Part shown: positions 1-8,443 of the stretch, piece by piece | Numbering within the stretch: the first letter of the stretch is position 1 | Layout of the letters: every line of letters starts with the position of its first letter | Source of the DNA: Gracilibacillus salinarum | GTDB taxonomy: Bacteria > Bacillota > Bacilli > Bacillales > Amphibacillaceae | Direction: 5' to 3' | NCBI RefSeq assembly: GCF_022919575.1 | Contig: NZ_CP095071.1 | Location: forward strand, 4,722,001-4,786,000 | Length of the DNA stretch: 64,000 bases | The notes under the pieces: generated by a model | What the model was told of the DNA's origin: nothing | The model's database searches: none | Seen by the model: only the letters and a program-made list of their open reading frames with translations | Position numbers and translations under genes: made by a program

Positions 1-1005
1 TACTATATTATTCAACCTGATGCTTTAGGGAAAAAATTACGTGATTTATTAACAGAGAAAGCGAAGAGTGGTGTGAAAGTCAGATTATTATATGATGAAA
101 TCGGTTCAAAGAAAATTTCGCCTCATTTCTTTCAATCGTTGAGAGCGGTTGGTGGAGAAGTAGAGGTGTTTTTTCCTTCGGTAATCAGACCGGTCAATTT
201 CCGTATTAACAACCGCAACCATCGTAAATTATGTATTATCGATGGCGAAGTTGCCTACATTGGTGGATTTAATATTGGTGATGAATATCTAGGTCACAAC
301 AAGAAATTTGGTTATTGGCGGGACACACACTTGCGGATTGCTGGTCACGCGGTCAACGATATTCAAGTAAGATTTTTTCTTGATTGGCGACAGGCGGCTA
401 AACATAGGAAAGGGTCCTCTGATAACTTTTTATTTAATCAGGCTACAGCAAAAGGCGATATTCCAGTGCAAATCGTTTCCAGTGGTCCCAATTCCAGAAC
501 CGAGCATTTAAAAAACATGTATATCAAATTGATTCAAGGTGCAAAAGAAACAGTTGTTATTCAAACCCCTTATTTCATTCCCGATAACAGTTTTATGGAT
601 GCTTGTAAGATGGCACTTCTATCTGGTATTGACCTGCAAATTATGATTCCAAATAAGCCAGACCATGTCTTTGTATACTGGGCAACGTGGGCACATGCTG
701 CAGAATTATTGGATTATGGAGCGGAAATTTTGTTGTATGAGAAAGGTTTTCTACACGCTAAGACTATCGTAGTAGATCAGGAAGTAGCGTCCGTTGGAAC
801 GATGAATATTGATTCGAGAAGCTTCCGGTTGAATTTTGAAGTCAATGCCATTGTATACCAGCAAAAAATTGCAAAGCAGCTATATGATATGTTTCAGGAA
901 GACCGTACATACTGCTCAGCGTTAACGATTGACAGATATAAGAAAAGATCTGCTATTGTTAAAATAAAAGAAGGTGTTTCGAGGCTCTTATCCCCGATAT
1001 TATAG
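1..1005 (+). CDS. cls: Cardiolipin synthase, 5' end outside window
   Basis: Joins two phosphatidylglycerol molecules into cardiolipin at the membrane. The reading frame is open from base 1, so the N-terminal part, including any membrane segments, lies upstream of the window. Two phospholipase D (HKD) motifs are visible: HRKLCIID followed by GGFNIGDEYLG, and HAKTIVVD followed by GTMNIDSRSF; each supplies the H, K and D of a phosphatidyl-transfer site. This pair, with the spacing seen here, is typical of bacterial Cls. The protein ends with a short basic tail. No clear terminator follows before the next regulatory region. Confidence 0.9.
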   Translation, partial: YYIIQPDALGKKLRDLLTEKAKSGVKVRLLYDEIGSKKISPHFFQSLRAVGGEVEVFFPSVIRPVNFRINNRNHRKLCIIDGEVAYIGGFNIGDEYLGHNKKFGYWRDTHLRIAGHAVNDIQVRFFLDWRQAAKHRKGSSDNFLFNQATAKGDIPVQIVSSGPNSRTEHLKNMYIKLIQGAKETVVIQTPYFIPDNSFMDACKMALLSGIDLQIMIPNKPDHVFVYWATWAHAAELLDYGAEILLYEKGFLHAKTIVVDQEVASVGTMNIDSRSFRLNFEVNAIVYQQKIAKQLYDMFQEDRTYCSALTIDRYKKRSAIVKIKEGVSRLLSPIL

Positions 1006-1066
1006 TACTGAATGTTATCTTTTCTTCATGGTGAGCATTATTTGTCTGCTATTTATTGAATGTATA

Positions 1067-1126
1067 CTGATTTTTTATCGTTTTAGCTATGAACTTTTGA
1101 TATCCTTTAGTCATAAAGCGTTTTCA
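1067..1126 (+). promoter_or_regulatory. TGAT half-sites plus cre-like site before the GH28 gene
   Basis: CTGATTTTTTATC begins at 1067 and TTGATA at 1097, with TGAT cores 30 bp apart. A cre-like sequence ATAAAGCGTTTTCA lies at 1113-1126; it fits the CcpA consensus except for its first two bases. The same order and spacing recur before four other transcription units of the sugar region. The CcpA reading rests on the known cre consensus; a YesN-type regulator binding the TGAT sites is inference. This is one of the weaker members of the set. Confidence 0.5.
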
Positions 1127-1179
1127 ATATTGTTGTATTTGTAATATTTTACAAAAACAGCTCTGAAAGGATGTCTAAA

Positions 1180-2742
1180 ATGGATCAATTAAGTAACCGT
1201 AAAGATGAAATTCCGCGTAATCTGATATCACCACCCGCATCCCAAACAGAATCAAGTATTGCGCTTGTTTGGGACAAGCCAGAGGTAAAAACCGAAATCA
1301 GTTATTATCAAATTTATAGGAATGCTGAACTACTTAGTACCAGCCGAAGTACTGATTATACAGTCATTGATCTTCTTCCTGATCAGCAATATGAGTTTTA
1401 TATCAAAACTGTTTTTAAGAATGGTAACATATCTGCAAAAAGTAAAACGATCAAAATCGATACAAAACCGGACAGTATTTGCTATGATATTACCTCTTTT
1501 GGTGCTAAAGGAGATGGAAAGACATTAAATACAGAAGCCATTCAACGAGCAATAGATGCATGCTGTGAAGGTGGTAAAGTATATATTCCTCAAGGAGTAT
1601 TTGTATCAGGCGCGATATTTCTTAAGAGCAACATGACCCTCTATGTTGAAAAAGGAGGAGAATTACTAGGAAGCAGTGACACCGCAAATTATCCTTTAAT
1701 AACGTATCGATGGGAAGGGAGAGAAACTCTTTGTTATGCAAGTTTAATTAATACGAACGTTGATGGTGATGAGAGGTTAGAATCTGTTGTAATTGAGGGC
1801 CAGGGAACCATTAACGCTAATGGCAGTGCGTTACGTAAAAAAGAAATTAGTGAAGAAAAAGGTAAACCTGGCCGAGCAGTATGCATTCGGAACACAGATT
1901 ATTTTTACATGAAGGATATTACAGTCAGACAATCACCTGCATGGTGTGTTCATTTTATTTATTGCAATCACGGTAGTGTTAATAATGTGAAAGTTCATAC
2001 CAAAACAGATGAGAATGGTAAGAAATACGAAGGAATAGCCAATGGAGATGGTCTAAATCCAGATTCATGCAGTGATATGTATATTTTTCATTCCATGATA
2101 GCAAGTCAAGATGATTGTATTGCAATAAAATCTGGAAGAGATCAAGAAGGAAGACAGGTTAATATACCTTCTGAAAACATTCGAGTTACAAATTGCAGAT
2201 TCGAGAGCGGCTTCGGAGTTGCAGTAGGAAGTGAAATGTCTGGCAGCGTGAGGAATGTATTGGTACAAGACTGTCAATTTAATGATGTGTATAGTGTGGG
2301 CAGTATTAAAGCGCCTAGAGGTAGAGGGGGTATCGTCGAAAATATTAGATATGAGGATATTACATTTAAGAATCAGGATACTTCTCTATCTGATTGCAAA
2401 TGGTTCAGAGGCGCGATTTACATTGACCAATATTACAGTCATGATTCGTTTGATGTGAATGAAGAAGTTCCATTTACTGATGATACGTCTATCATAAGAA
2501 ACATATTATTTAAGAATATTACCTTGGATACGGAAACCGGAAATGCAATTTATTTAACAGGATTACCGGAAAGCCCGCTAGAAAACGTCCAACTGATCAA
2601 TGTTCATGCAATTGGGAAGTTTGGATGTAAAGCAAATAACATTAACAGCTTAGTATTAGATGCCGTGTCAGTAGAATCAAGAGAAGATGAGAAGTTTATG
2701 TTCAATAATGTCGCTGTAAAAAAAGGAACAGTAACATCGTAA
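1180..2742 (+). CDS. Glycoside hydrolase family 28 (polygalacturonase-like), intracellular
   Basis: Hydrolyses galacturonide bonds of pectin-type oligosaccharides; there is no signal peptide, so it probably works on imported fragments. An ATG at 1171 touches the GAAAGGA ribosome site, so the ATG at 1180 (520 aa, 8 bp spacing) is preferred. Residues about 15-90 resemble a fibronectin type III domain. A right-handed beta-helix follows, opening with FGAKGDGKTLNTEAIQRAI. The NPD (293-295) and DD (311-312) acid motifs of GH28 are present. The usual G-H-G is GFG (344-346) and the usual R-I-K is SIK (375-377), so two of the four signature motifs are altered; this may mean a different uronide substrate, as in rhamnogalacturonan hydrolases. 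Family confident, substrate unknown. Confidence 0.85.
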   Translation: MDQLSNRKDEIPRNLISPPASQTESSIALVWDKPEVKTEISYYQIYRNAELLSTSRSTDYTVIDLLPDQQYEFYIKTVFKNGNISAKSKTIKIDTKPDSICYDITSFGAKGDGKTLNTEAIQRAIDACCEGGKVYIPQGVFVSGAIFLKSNMTLYVEKGGELLGSSDTANYPLITYRWEGRETLCYASLINTNVDGDERLESVVIEGQGTINANGSALRKKEISEEKGKPGRAVCIRNTDYFYMKDITVRQSPAWCVHFIYCNHGSVNNVKVHTKTDENGKKYEGIANGDGLNPDSCSDMYIFHSMIASQDDCIAIKSGRDQEGRQVNIPSENIRVTNCRFESGFGVAVGSEMSGSVRNVLVQDCQFNDVYSVGSIKAPRGRGGIVENIRYEDITFKNQDTSLSDCKWFRGAIYIDQYYSHDSFDVNEEVPFTDDTSIIRNILFKNITLDTETGNAIYLTGLPESPLENVQLINVHAIGKFGCKANNINSLVLDAVSVESREDEKFMFNNVAVKKGTVTS

Positions 2743-2779
2743 ATGGTGGGAATTATAAATTTGCATTCTTCTGTATTTT

Positions 2780-2817
2780 AGGATCCTTCATGAACTATTA
2801 ATGAGGGATCCTATTTT
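2780..2817 (+). terminator. Rho-independent terminator after GH28
   Basis: GGATCCTTCAT pairs with ATGAGGGATCC (one wobble) around a 9-base loop and is followed by TATTTTAT. It lies 38 bp behind the stop codon. Confidence 0.65.
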
Positions 2818-2939
2818 ATGAGGTAAGAAAATTTTAACTTTTTGTCCCGTTTTCTTAAATGAACAGCCAAGTCCACGCAGCCGCCCAGAAACTAGGTAAC
2901 TTCCTGCATCGCTTTACGATAAAGAAGATGAAGTTGAGT

Positions 2940-3134
2940 TCGTGTAATATGGATTGTGTAAAGTGGAATTGTATGACAACGTGGTTATTTTGAAATGGTA
3001 TATGTGCTTAGCAAAGCTCCGGAAATAGGCCCCGCAGGACGCGAAGTGGTTGGACGGAGCGTATCCCAGCACATTAAATAGCTCAATATGGCTGCTTGAC
3101 TAGCGATGGCTGACATAATCCAAATTATAGGTAG
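2940..3134 (+). mobile_element. MITE-like element, copy 1
   Basis: Left end GTGTAATATGGATTGTGTAA and right end TGACATAATCCAAATTATAG are imperfect inverted repeats of the family ends. The inside carries the shared core AGCAAAGCTCCGGAAATAGG, then a palindromic stretch around GACGCGAAGTGGTTGGACGG. No reading frame. A flank at 2860-2938 (CGCCCAGAAACTAGG to GATAAAGAAGATGAAG) also precedes the copy at 22799. The 2743-3255 gap holds the terminator, this element and the next regulatory module. Confidence 0.6.
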
Positions 3135-3171
3135 TTGTATATGAATCAATCTGTTATTTATCTATTTTTCT

Positions 3172-3232
3172 CTGATATTTGTATGTTAGTTATAGCTAAC
3201 AATCTGATATGCTATGAGGTAATCGCTTACAG
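3172..3232 (+). promoter_or_regulatory. TGAT half-sites plus cre before SBP 1
   Basis: CTGATATTTG starts at 3172 and CTGATATG at 3204, exactly 32 bp apart, which is about three helical turns on the same face. GGTAATCGCTTACA at 3219-3232 matches the CcpA cre consensus apart from its first base. Between the half-sites is a small palindrome, GTTAGTTATAGCTAAC. Same layout as at 6815, 12141 and 18695. Confidence 0.6.
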
Positions 3233-3255
3233 ATTTTTCTTAGGAGGATATTGGA

Positions 3256-4542
3256 TTGAAAAAGTCATCATTCATACTGTTAACAGCTTTATCTGCAAGT
3301 TTGTTGACAGCATGTGGGAATATCGATGAACAGCAGAGCTCGGTTTCGAACAAGGAAGAAGAAGTAATCATTAAAATAGCCTGGTGGGGTGAACAAAACA
3401 GAACAGATTATACGTTAGAGGTAATCGAGTTATTTGAAGAGAAACATCCAGGTGTTCATGTAGAAGCAGAATATGCAGGATGGTCTGATTATTGGAGAAG
3501 ACTTGCGCCACAGGCAGCTGCTAACGAATTACCAGATATTATTCAGATGGATCTATCCTATTTAACGCAATATGCTGAAAGTAATCAGATTGCAGATTTA
3601 TCGCCATACATAGGTAAACAGATTAATATAGATCATATTTCAGACAATGCAGTTTCTGGTGGGAAAATCAACGGTGGTATTTTTGGGTTTAACTTAGGCT
3701 ATACAACCTCTGCCTATTATTATAATGCTTCTATTCTTGAGGAAATAGGTGTAGATCGTATACCTGTTGAATGGACATGGAAGGAATACAAGGATTTCTC
3801 TGTTAAAGCGGCAGAAGCAGGTTACGCAACTGGTGAAGGAGTAGGAGAAACGCAGGTGTTATTTGATTATTATTTACGAACAAAAGGTGCGAAATTGTTT
3901 GCCACTGGTGGCAGTGAATTGGGATATGAGGATGATCAATTTTTTATTGATTTTTATGCCATGCAAAAACAATTAATTGAAATTGGCGCAGCGCCGACTC
4001 CTGATCAAACAGCTCAGCGAACGGGACCTGAAGAAGATCCATTAGGAAATGGGGAATCATTTGGAGGAGTTGGTTGGGCTGCGCAATTTCAAGCTGTTCA
4101 ACAGCATGCAGAGGATAGGTTGGATTTGCATGTGCCACCTGTAGATGAGGATGGAACAAATGGTTTATATTTAAAACCTAGTATGTTCTTCTCCATCGCT
4201 AAACAGTCAGAACATAAAGAATTAGCAGCAGAATTTATTAACTTTTTTGTCAATAATGAACAAGCGAATGAACTCATTTTAGCAGATCGTGGAATTCCTG
4301 TTTCTTCAGAGATTAAACAGCTCTTAAGGGAAAAAGTACCAGAAGCACAAGCTGAGGTGTTTGATTACATCAGTTGGGCAGAGCATAATAGTCAGCCAAT
4401 GGGCGGAGCTGATCCAGCGTTTGCTAATGAAGTGATTGAAGTATTACAGCATCTAGCGGAACAAATTGTGTATGGGCAAAAAACAGTAGAGGACGCAGCA
4501 AAAGAATTTAGAATTAAAGCGGAATCTATCTTAAGTCAATAA
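3256..4542 (+). CDS. ABC sugar-binding lipoprotein 1 (family 1 SBP)
   Basis: Captures an oligosaccharide outside the membrane and delivers it to an ABC permease. It starts with TTG, 428 aa, nine bases behind TAGGAGGA; no better ATG is near. The signal peptide ends in a lipobox, LLTAC, with Cys at residue 20. The mature protein keeps the family opening IAWWGEQNRTDYTLEVIE and LAPQAAANELPDIIQMDLSY. It closely resembles SBP 2 at 6900 and more distantly SBP 3 at 18782. It is followed at 38 bp by the GH115-like gene, so the two probably form one transcript under the cre module. The ligand is not readable from sequence. Confidence 0.88.
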   Translation: MKKSSFILLTALSASLLTACGNIDEQQSSVSNKEEEVIIKIAWWGEQNRTDYTLEVIELFEEKHPGVHVEAEYAGWSDYWRRLAPQAAANELPDIIQMDLSYLTQYAESNQIADLSPYIGKQINIDHISDNAVSGGKINGGIFGFNLGYTTSAYYYNASILEEIGVDRIPVEWTWKEYKDFSVKAAEAGYATGEGVGETQVLFDYYLRTKGAKLFATGGSELGYEDDQFFIDFYAMQKQLIEIGAAPTPDQTAQRTGPEEDPLGNGESFGGVGWAAQFQAVQQHAEDRLDLHVPPVDEDGTNGLYLKPSMFFSIAKQSEHKELAAEFINFFVNNEQANELILADRGIPVSSEIKQLLREKVPEAQAEVFDYISWAEHNSQPMGGADPAFANEVIEVLQHLAEQIVYGQKTVEDAAKEFRIKAESILSQ

Positions 4543-4580
4543 TCGACTGAAATAAAAAATGTAAAAAAGGTGGGAAAAGC

Positions 4581-6664
4581 ATGAAACAGAATGAACAGGT
4601 GGAAATAACAAGTAAATTAAAGGTTTGTTTATCCGAGGAGTCATTTCCTTCTGCAGTCAACTATGTGTTGGAAATGTTCGCTCGTGATGCAGAAAAAGTA
4701 TTAAACACTCGCCCCATATATACAACGGAAGCAGAAGCTGATATTGTCGTCAGGTGGGCAGCGGCTGACGATGAGTGTCCTGATTGGGAAGAAGCGTATT
4801 GCTATCGGTTTAAGAAGCTTAATGAGCAAAGGCAGTTACATATCATCGCACATGATGAATTAGGATTGGTCTATGGATTATTGTCATTTACCGAGAAATA
4901 TTTTGGTATTGACCCTTTCTGGTATTGGGCGGATCTGCCTATCCAGCAACAAGAAGCCATTTTGATAAATATAGAAGATTATAATTCTCGTAAACCTAAA
5001 GTGAAATATCGAGGCTGGTTCGTGAATGATGAAGTCAGTTTAATAGGATGGACGGAACAGTACCCCCACCGAAGGAAGTCTGGTATCCGGTTTTTGAAGC
5101 TTTGTTAAGATGTGGTGGAAATATGGTAATTCCGGGAACTGATTTACCTAAAGAAGGTATTCATGCTTCTTTGGCGCATGAAATGGGGCTATGGGTAAGT
5201 CATCATCACGCAGAACCGCTGGGAGCAGAAATGTTCTTAAGGGCTTATCCCGGAAAACAAGCCAGTTACCTTACGAATCCGGATCTGTTTGAAAAACTAT
5301 GGAGAGATGCTATAGAAAAGCAAAAAGATGAGAAAATACTTTGGGTATTAGCATTCAGAGGTCAAGGTGATGCGCCGTTCTGGACACAGGACCCGCAATT
5401 TGATACCAATGAAAAAAGAGGCGAGATGATAAGCAAGGTGATACAGAGGCAGTATGATATGATCCATTCTCAAGTAGAAAATCCAATTTGTACAATTGCT
5501 TTATATGGTGAAATTGCAGAATTATATAAAGAAGGACATATTTACTTACCAGATGATGTGATCAAAATGTGGGCAGATAATGGTTACGGAAAGATGGTTT
5601 CCCGCAGACAAGGTATAGAAAATGCACGCGTGCCATCGCTGCCTGAACCAAATGAACAGGGGAAAAACGGTATTTATTATCATGTTACATTTCATGACCT
5701 GCAAGCATCCAGTCATCTCACTATGCTCGCTGTACACCCGGAAACAGTTGAAAGTGAATTGAAAAAAATAGCGAATGCCAATGCAATGGACTATTTATTA
5801 GTGAACGCAGGAAATATTCGCCCCCATTTATATTATTTAGATATGCTTCGGATTTTCTGGCAGGAAGGAGAGGTCCGTTACAGAGAAGTGTTATCTTGTT
5901 TTGTAAAGCGAATGTTTGGGAGTAAACATGAGGAAATCAGTGACTTATACGTACGCTATTTTCAAAATATGATTCAATATGATCAATATGAAGACACTAA
6001 AGCAGGGGAGGAATTTTATCATCATCCAGCCAGAATGATCATCGGACACTGGCTTCAAAGCTTTGGAAATGAGACATCCGAGTCTTTAACATGGGCTACT
6101 GGTGACATACCCTTCCCTGATCAGGTCGATTACTTTTACAATAAATCTCGATCAATGCTTTCTAATTGGCAAGAATGGCTTGAAAAATATAAAGAAGTGG
6201 AGACCCATCTGCATGAGGAGGATCAAGTTCGCTTAAAGGACCATCTTTTTTTTCATGCCAACCTTCATTATACAGGAAGTTTAGGTTTGAAATCGTTATG
6301 TGAATCCTATAAGCATTTTGAGCAAAATCACTATCCAGAAGCTTTTGTAAAGGCTACACACAGTCTGTGGCATTATCAGGAAAGTTTGCAAACTTTAAGA
6401 GACGCTGAGCATGATAAATGGCGCCATTTTTACCGAGCTGACTGGCTGACAAATGTTGAAAATACACTTTACAATGTGGATACTCTCCGTCGTTTTATCA
6501 GAATGCATGGGGATAATCCAGACTTTTTTCTCTGGTATAAAGAGTACATTATGCCTGAGACTGAAAAATACATTTATCTTGAGAATACGCATCGTGAACC
6601 TTTGTCAGATGATAAGCTTACAGAGCTCTTACAGGAAAAATTTAAGTTATCGTACGAAGGATAA
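4581..6664 (+). pseudogene. GH115-like alpha-glucuronidase, frameshifted
   Basis: Two reading frames (4581-5108 and the frame running to 6664) together make one protein of about 694 aa. They meet at a run of five C at 5063-5067; one additional C would join GWTEQYP directly to PPKEVWYPVFEALL. Features resembling GH115, which removes glucuronic acid side chains from xylan-type glycans: KYRGWFVNDE, CGGNMVIPGT, FRGQGDAPFW, YGEIAELYKEG and ADNGYGKM. No signal peptide, so action on imported oligosaccharides is likely. A good ribosome site (AAGGTGGG) precedes the ATG. It is either a real loss of function, a phase-variable homopolymer, or a sequencing error. Family assignment by motif memory only. 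Confidence 0.7.
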
Positions 6665-6680
6665 CTGTAATGGACAAAAA

Positions 6681-6733
6681 AACCTTCGATAATATGCTAT
6701 ATTTTAGTCGATGTCACGCGGAGGTGTTTTTTT
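6681..6733 (+). terminator. Weak terminator after the GH115-like gene
   Basis: ACCTTCG can pair with CGGAGGT (one mismatch) over a long AT-rich loop, followed by seven T. The pairing is poor but the position and T run fit a terminator. Confidence 0.35.
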
Positions 6734-6814
6734 CGCTCTATAAATTAATGTAACGATAGTAATTCTAACTAAAATAAAACGTTTACATAATGTCTAGTTT
6801 TTAGTTATAAATAT

Positions 6815-6876
6815 CTGATTTGTCTATCATTACTTAAGCATACTATCTGATATGATTAATTACGTAATCGTTTTCA
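6815..6876 (+). promoter_or_regulatory. TGAT half-sites plus cre before SBP 2
   Basis: CTGATTTGTCTATCAT starts at 6815 and CTGATATG at 6847, 32 bp apart. CGTAATCGTTTTCA at 6863-6876 is a cre-like site 16 bp after the second half-site. The first half-site differs by one base from the 16-base copy at 12141 (CTGATTTTTCTATCAT). Confidence 0.62.
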
Positions 6877-6899
6877 TTATCAAAAGGGGAGGAAAGAAA

Positions 6900-8198
6900 A
6901 TGAAAAAGATATTATTTGTTTTATTTAGTATCGGATTAGTTTTTTGGTTAGCTACATGCAGTCAAGATTCTAATTCAGGAGCATCGGAAAACTCTGGAGA
7001 AGAAAGCGGAGATGAGAATGTTACTTTAAGAATAGCTTGGTGGGGGGAGCAGAATCGAACTGATTATACACTAAAAGTTATTGAAATGTTTGAGGAAGAA
7101 CATCCAGGAGTAACGATAGAACCAGAATATGCAGGGTGGGATGATTATTGGAGGAAGTTAGCCCCGCAAGCGGCAGCGAACCAATTACCAGATATTATTC
7201 AAATGGACCTATCGTACCTTTCACAATATTCTAAGAATAATCAAATCACGGATTTAACGCCATATATTGGTGAACAGATTAACGTAGATAACATTTCGGA
7301 CAACGCGGTAGCAGGTGGAGAAATAAATGGAGGCGTATATGGCTTTAACCTTGGTTCAACAGCAACAAGCTATTTCTATAATCCTGCCATCCTGGAAGAG
7401 ATCGGTGTGGATAGCATACCTGAGAAGTGGAGTTGGGAAGAATATAAAGAGATTGCAATTAAAGCAGGCGAAGCAGGCTATTCTGCGAGCGGTGGTGTAA
7501 CGGAATCGCAAGTACTCTTTGACTACTACCTGCGTTCACAAGACAAGAAATTATTTGCAGCTGATGGAAGTGGATTAGGTTATGATGATGATCAATTATT
7601 TATTGACTATTTTTCATTGGAAAAACAACTTGTAGATGCAGGTGCAGCACCAACTCCAGATGAGGTCGCACAAAGAACAGGTCCTGAAGATGATCCATTA
7701 GCAAAAGGTGAAGCGTTAGGTGGAGTAGGCTGGGCAACACAATTTCCTAGCGTACAACAAATTGCACAGGAACCGTTAGATATTCATTCACCGCCTGCTT
7801 CAAGTGAGGGTAATACGGGACTGTATTTGAAGCCAAGTATGTTCTTCTCGGTATCAGAGAATTCAGAACATAAAGAAATAGCTGCTGAATTTATTAATTT
7901 CTTCGTGAACAATGTAGAAGCTAATAAATTAATTCTGGCTGATCGTGGAATCCCAGTATCCTCTGAAATAAAAGAAGCATTGAAAGAGGAAGTACCGGAA
8001 GAAAAAGCAAAAGTATTTGATTATATTGAATGGGTAGAACAAAATAGCCAGCCAATGGGCGGACCGGATCCAGATGTGGCAAGTGAGGTAATTGAAGCAC
8101 TTCAAGGAATTGCCGAGCAAATTGTTTATGGCCAGACATCTGTTGAAGAGGGAGCAGCTAAATTTAGAGAAGAAGCAGAGAGCATCTTTGGTAAATAA
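6900..8198 (+). CDS. ABC sugar-binding lipoprotein 2
   Basis: Extracellular oligosaccharide receptor, 432 aa. The ATG at 6900 is chosen because GGGGAGG ends eight bases upstream and it opens a proper signal peptide, MKKILFVLFSIGLVFWLATC; an upstream in-frame start would add 16 unrelated residues. The lipobox is LATC. The mature part begins with an acidic Ser/Gly linker and then the same core as SBP 1 (IAWWGEQNRTDYTL), with very high similarity through RGIPVSSEIK and NSQPMGG. It stands alone between its own cre module and the kinase gene, so it may serve either permease pair. Possibly a duplicate of SBP 1. Confidence 0.88.
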   Translation: MKKILFVLFSIGLVFWLATCSQDSNSGASENSGEESGDENVTLRIAWWGEQNRTDYTLKVIEMFEEEHPGVTIEPEYAGWDDYWRKLAPQAAANQLPDIIQMDLSYLSQYSKNNQITDLTPYIGEQINVDNISDNAVAGGEINGGVYGFNLGSTATSYFYNPAILEEIGVDSIPEKWSWEEYKEIAIKAGEAGYSASGGVTESQVLFDYYLRSQDKKLFAADGSGLGYDDDQLFIDYFSLEKQLVDAGAAPTPDEVAQRTGPEDDPLAKGEALGGVGWATQFPSVQQIAQEPLDIHSPPASSEGNTGLYLKPSMFFSVSENSEHKEIAAEFINFFVNNVEANKLILADRGIPVSSEIKEALKEEVPEEKAKVFDYIEWVEQNSQPMGGPDPDVASEVIEALQGIAEQIVYGQTSVEEGAAKFREEAESIFGK

Positions 8199-8443
8199 GA
8201 AAAGATCGAAAATGCGGGAGTCGACCAATCTGGTTAACTTTCGCATTTCGGTGCTTAAAAAAATTGTCTATTGAAATAGAAAGGCCTAGATAAAAATACT
8301 GTAACATCTCTTCCGGAATTGTGGTAAATTGGAAGAGTAGTAATAATTTTTATGCTCAGCAGTAAGTTTCGAATGATTATCTGTACAGAAGGTTAAAAAA
8401 TAGAAGTTAGTATAAATATTGTAATGTAGGATTGGTGCATGAT

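Noticed and set aside
2940-3134. CRISPR array or tRNA in the repeat-rich gaps
   Set aside because: Repeats are dispersed, not regularly spaced, and no cloverleaf or T-loop sequence was found anywhere in the window.
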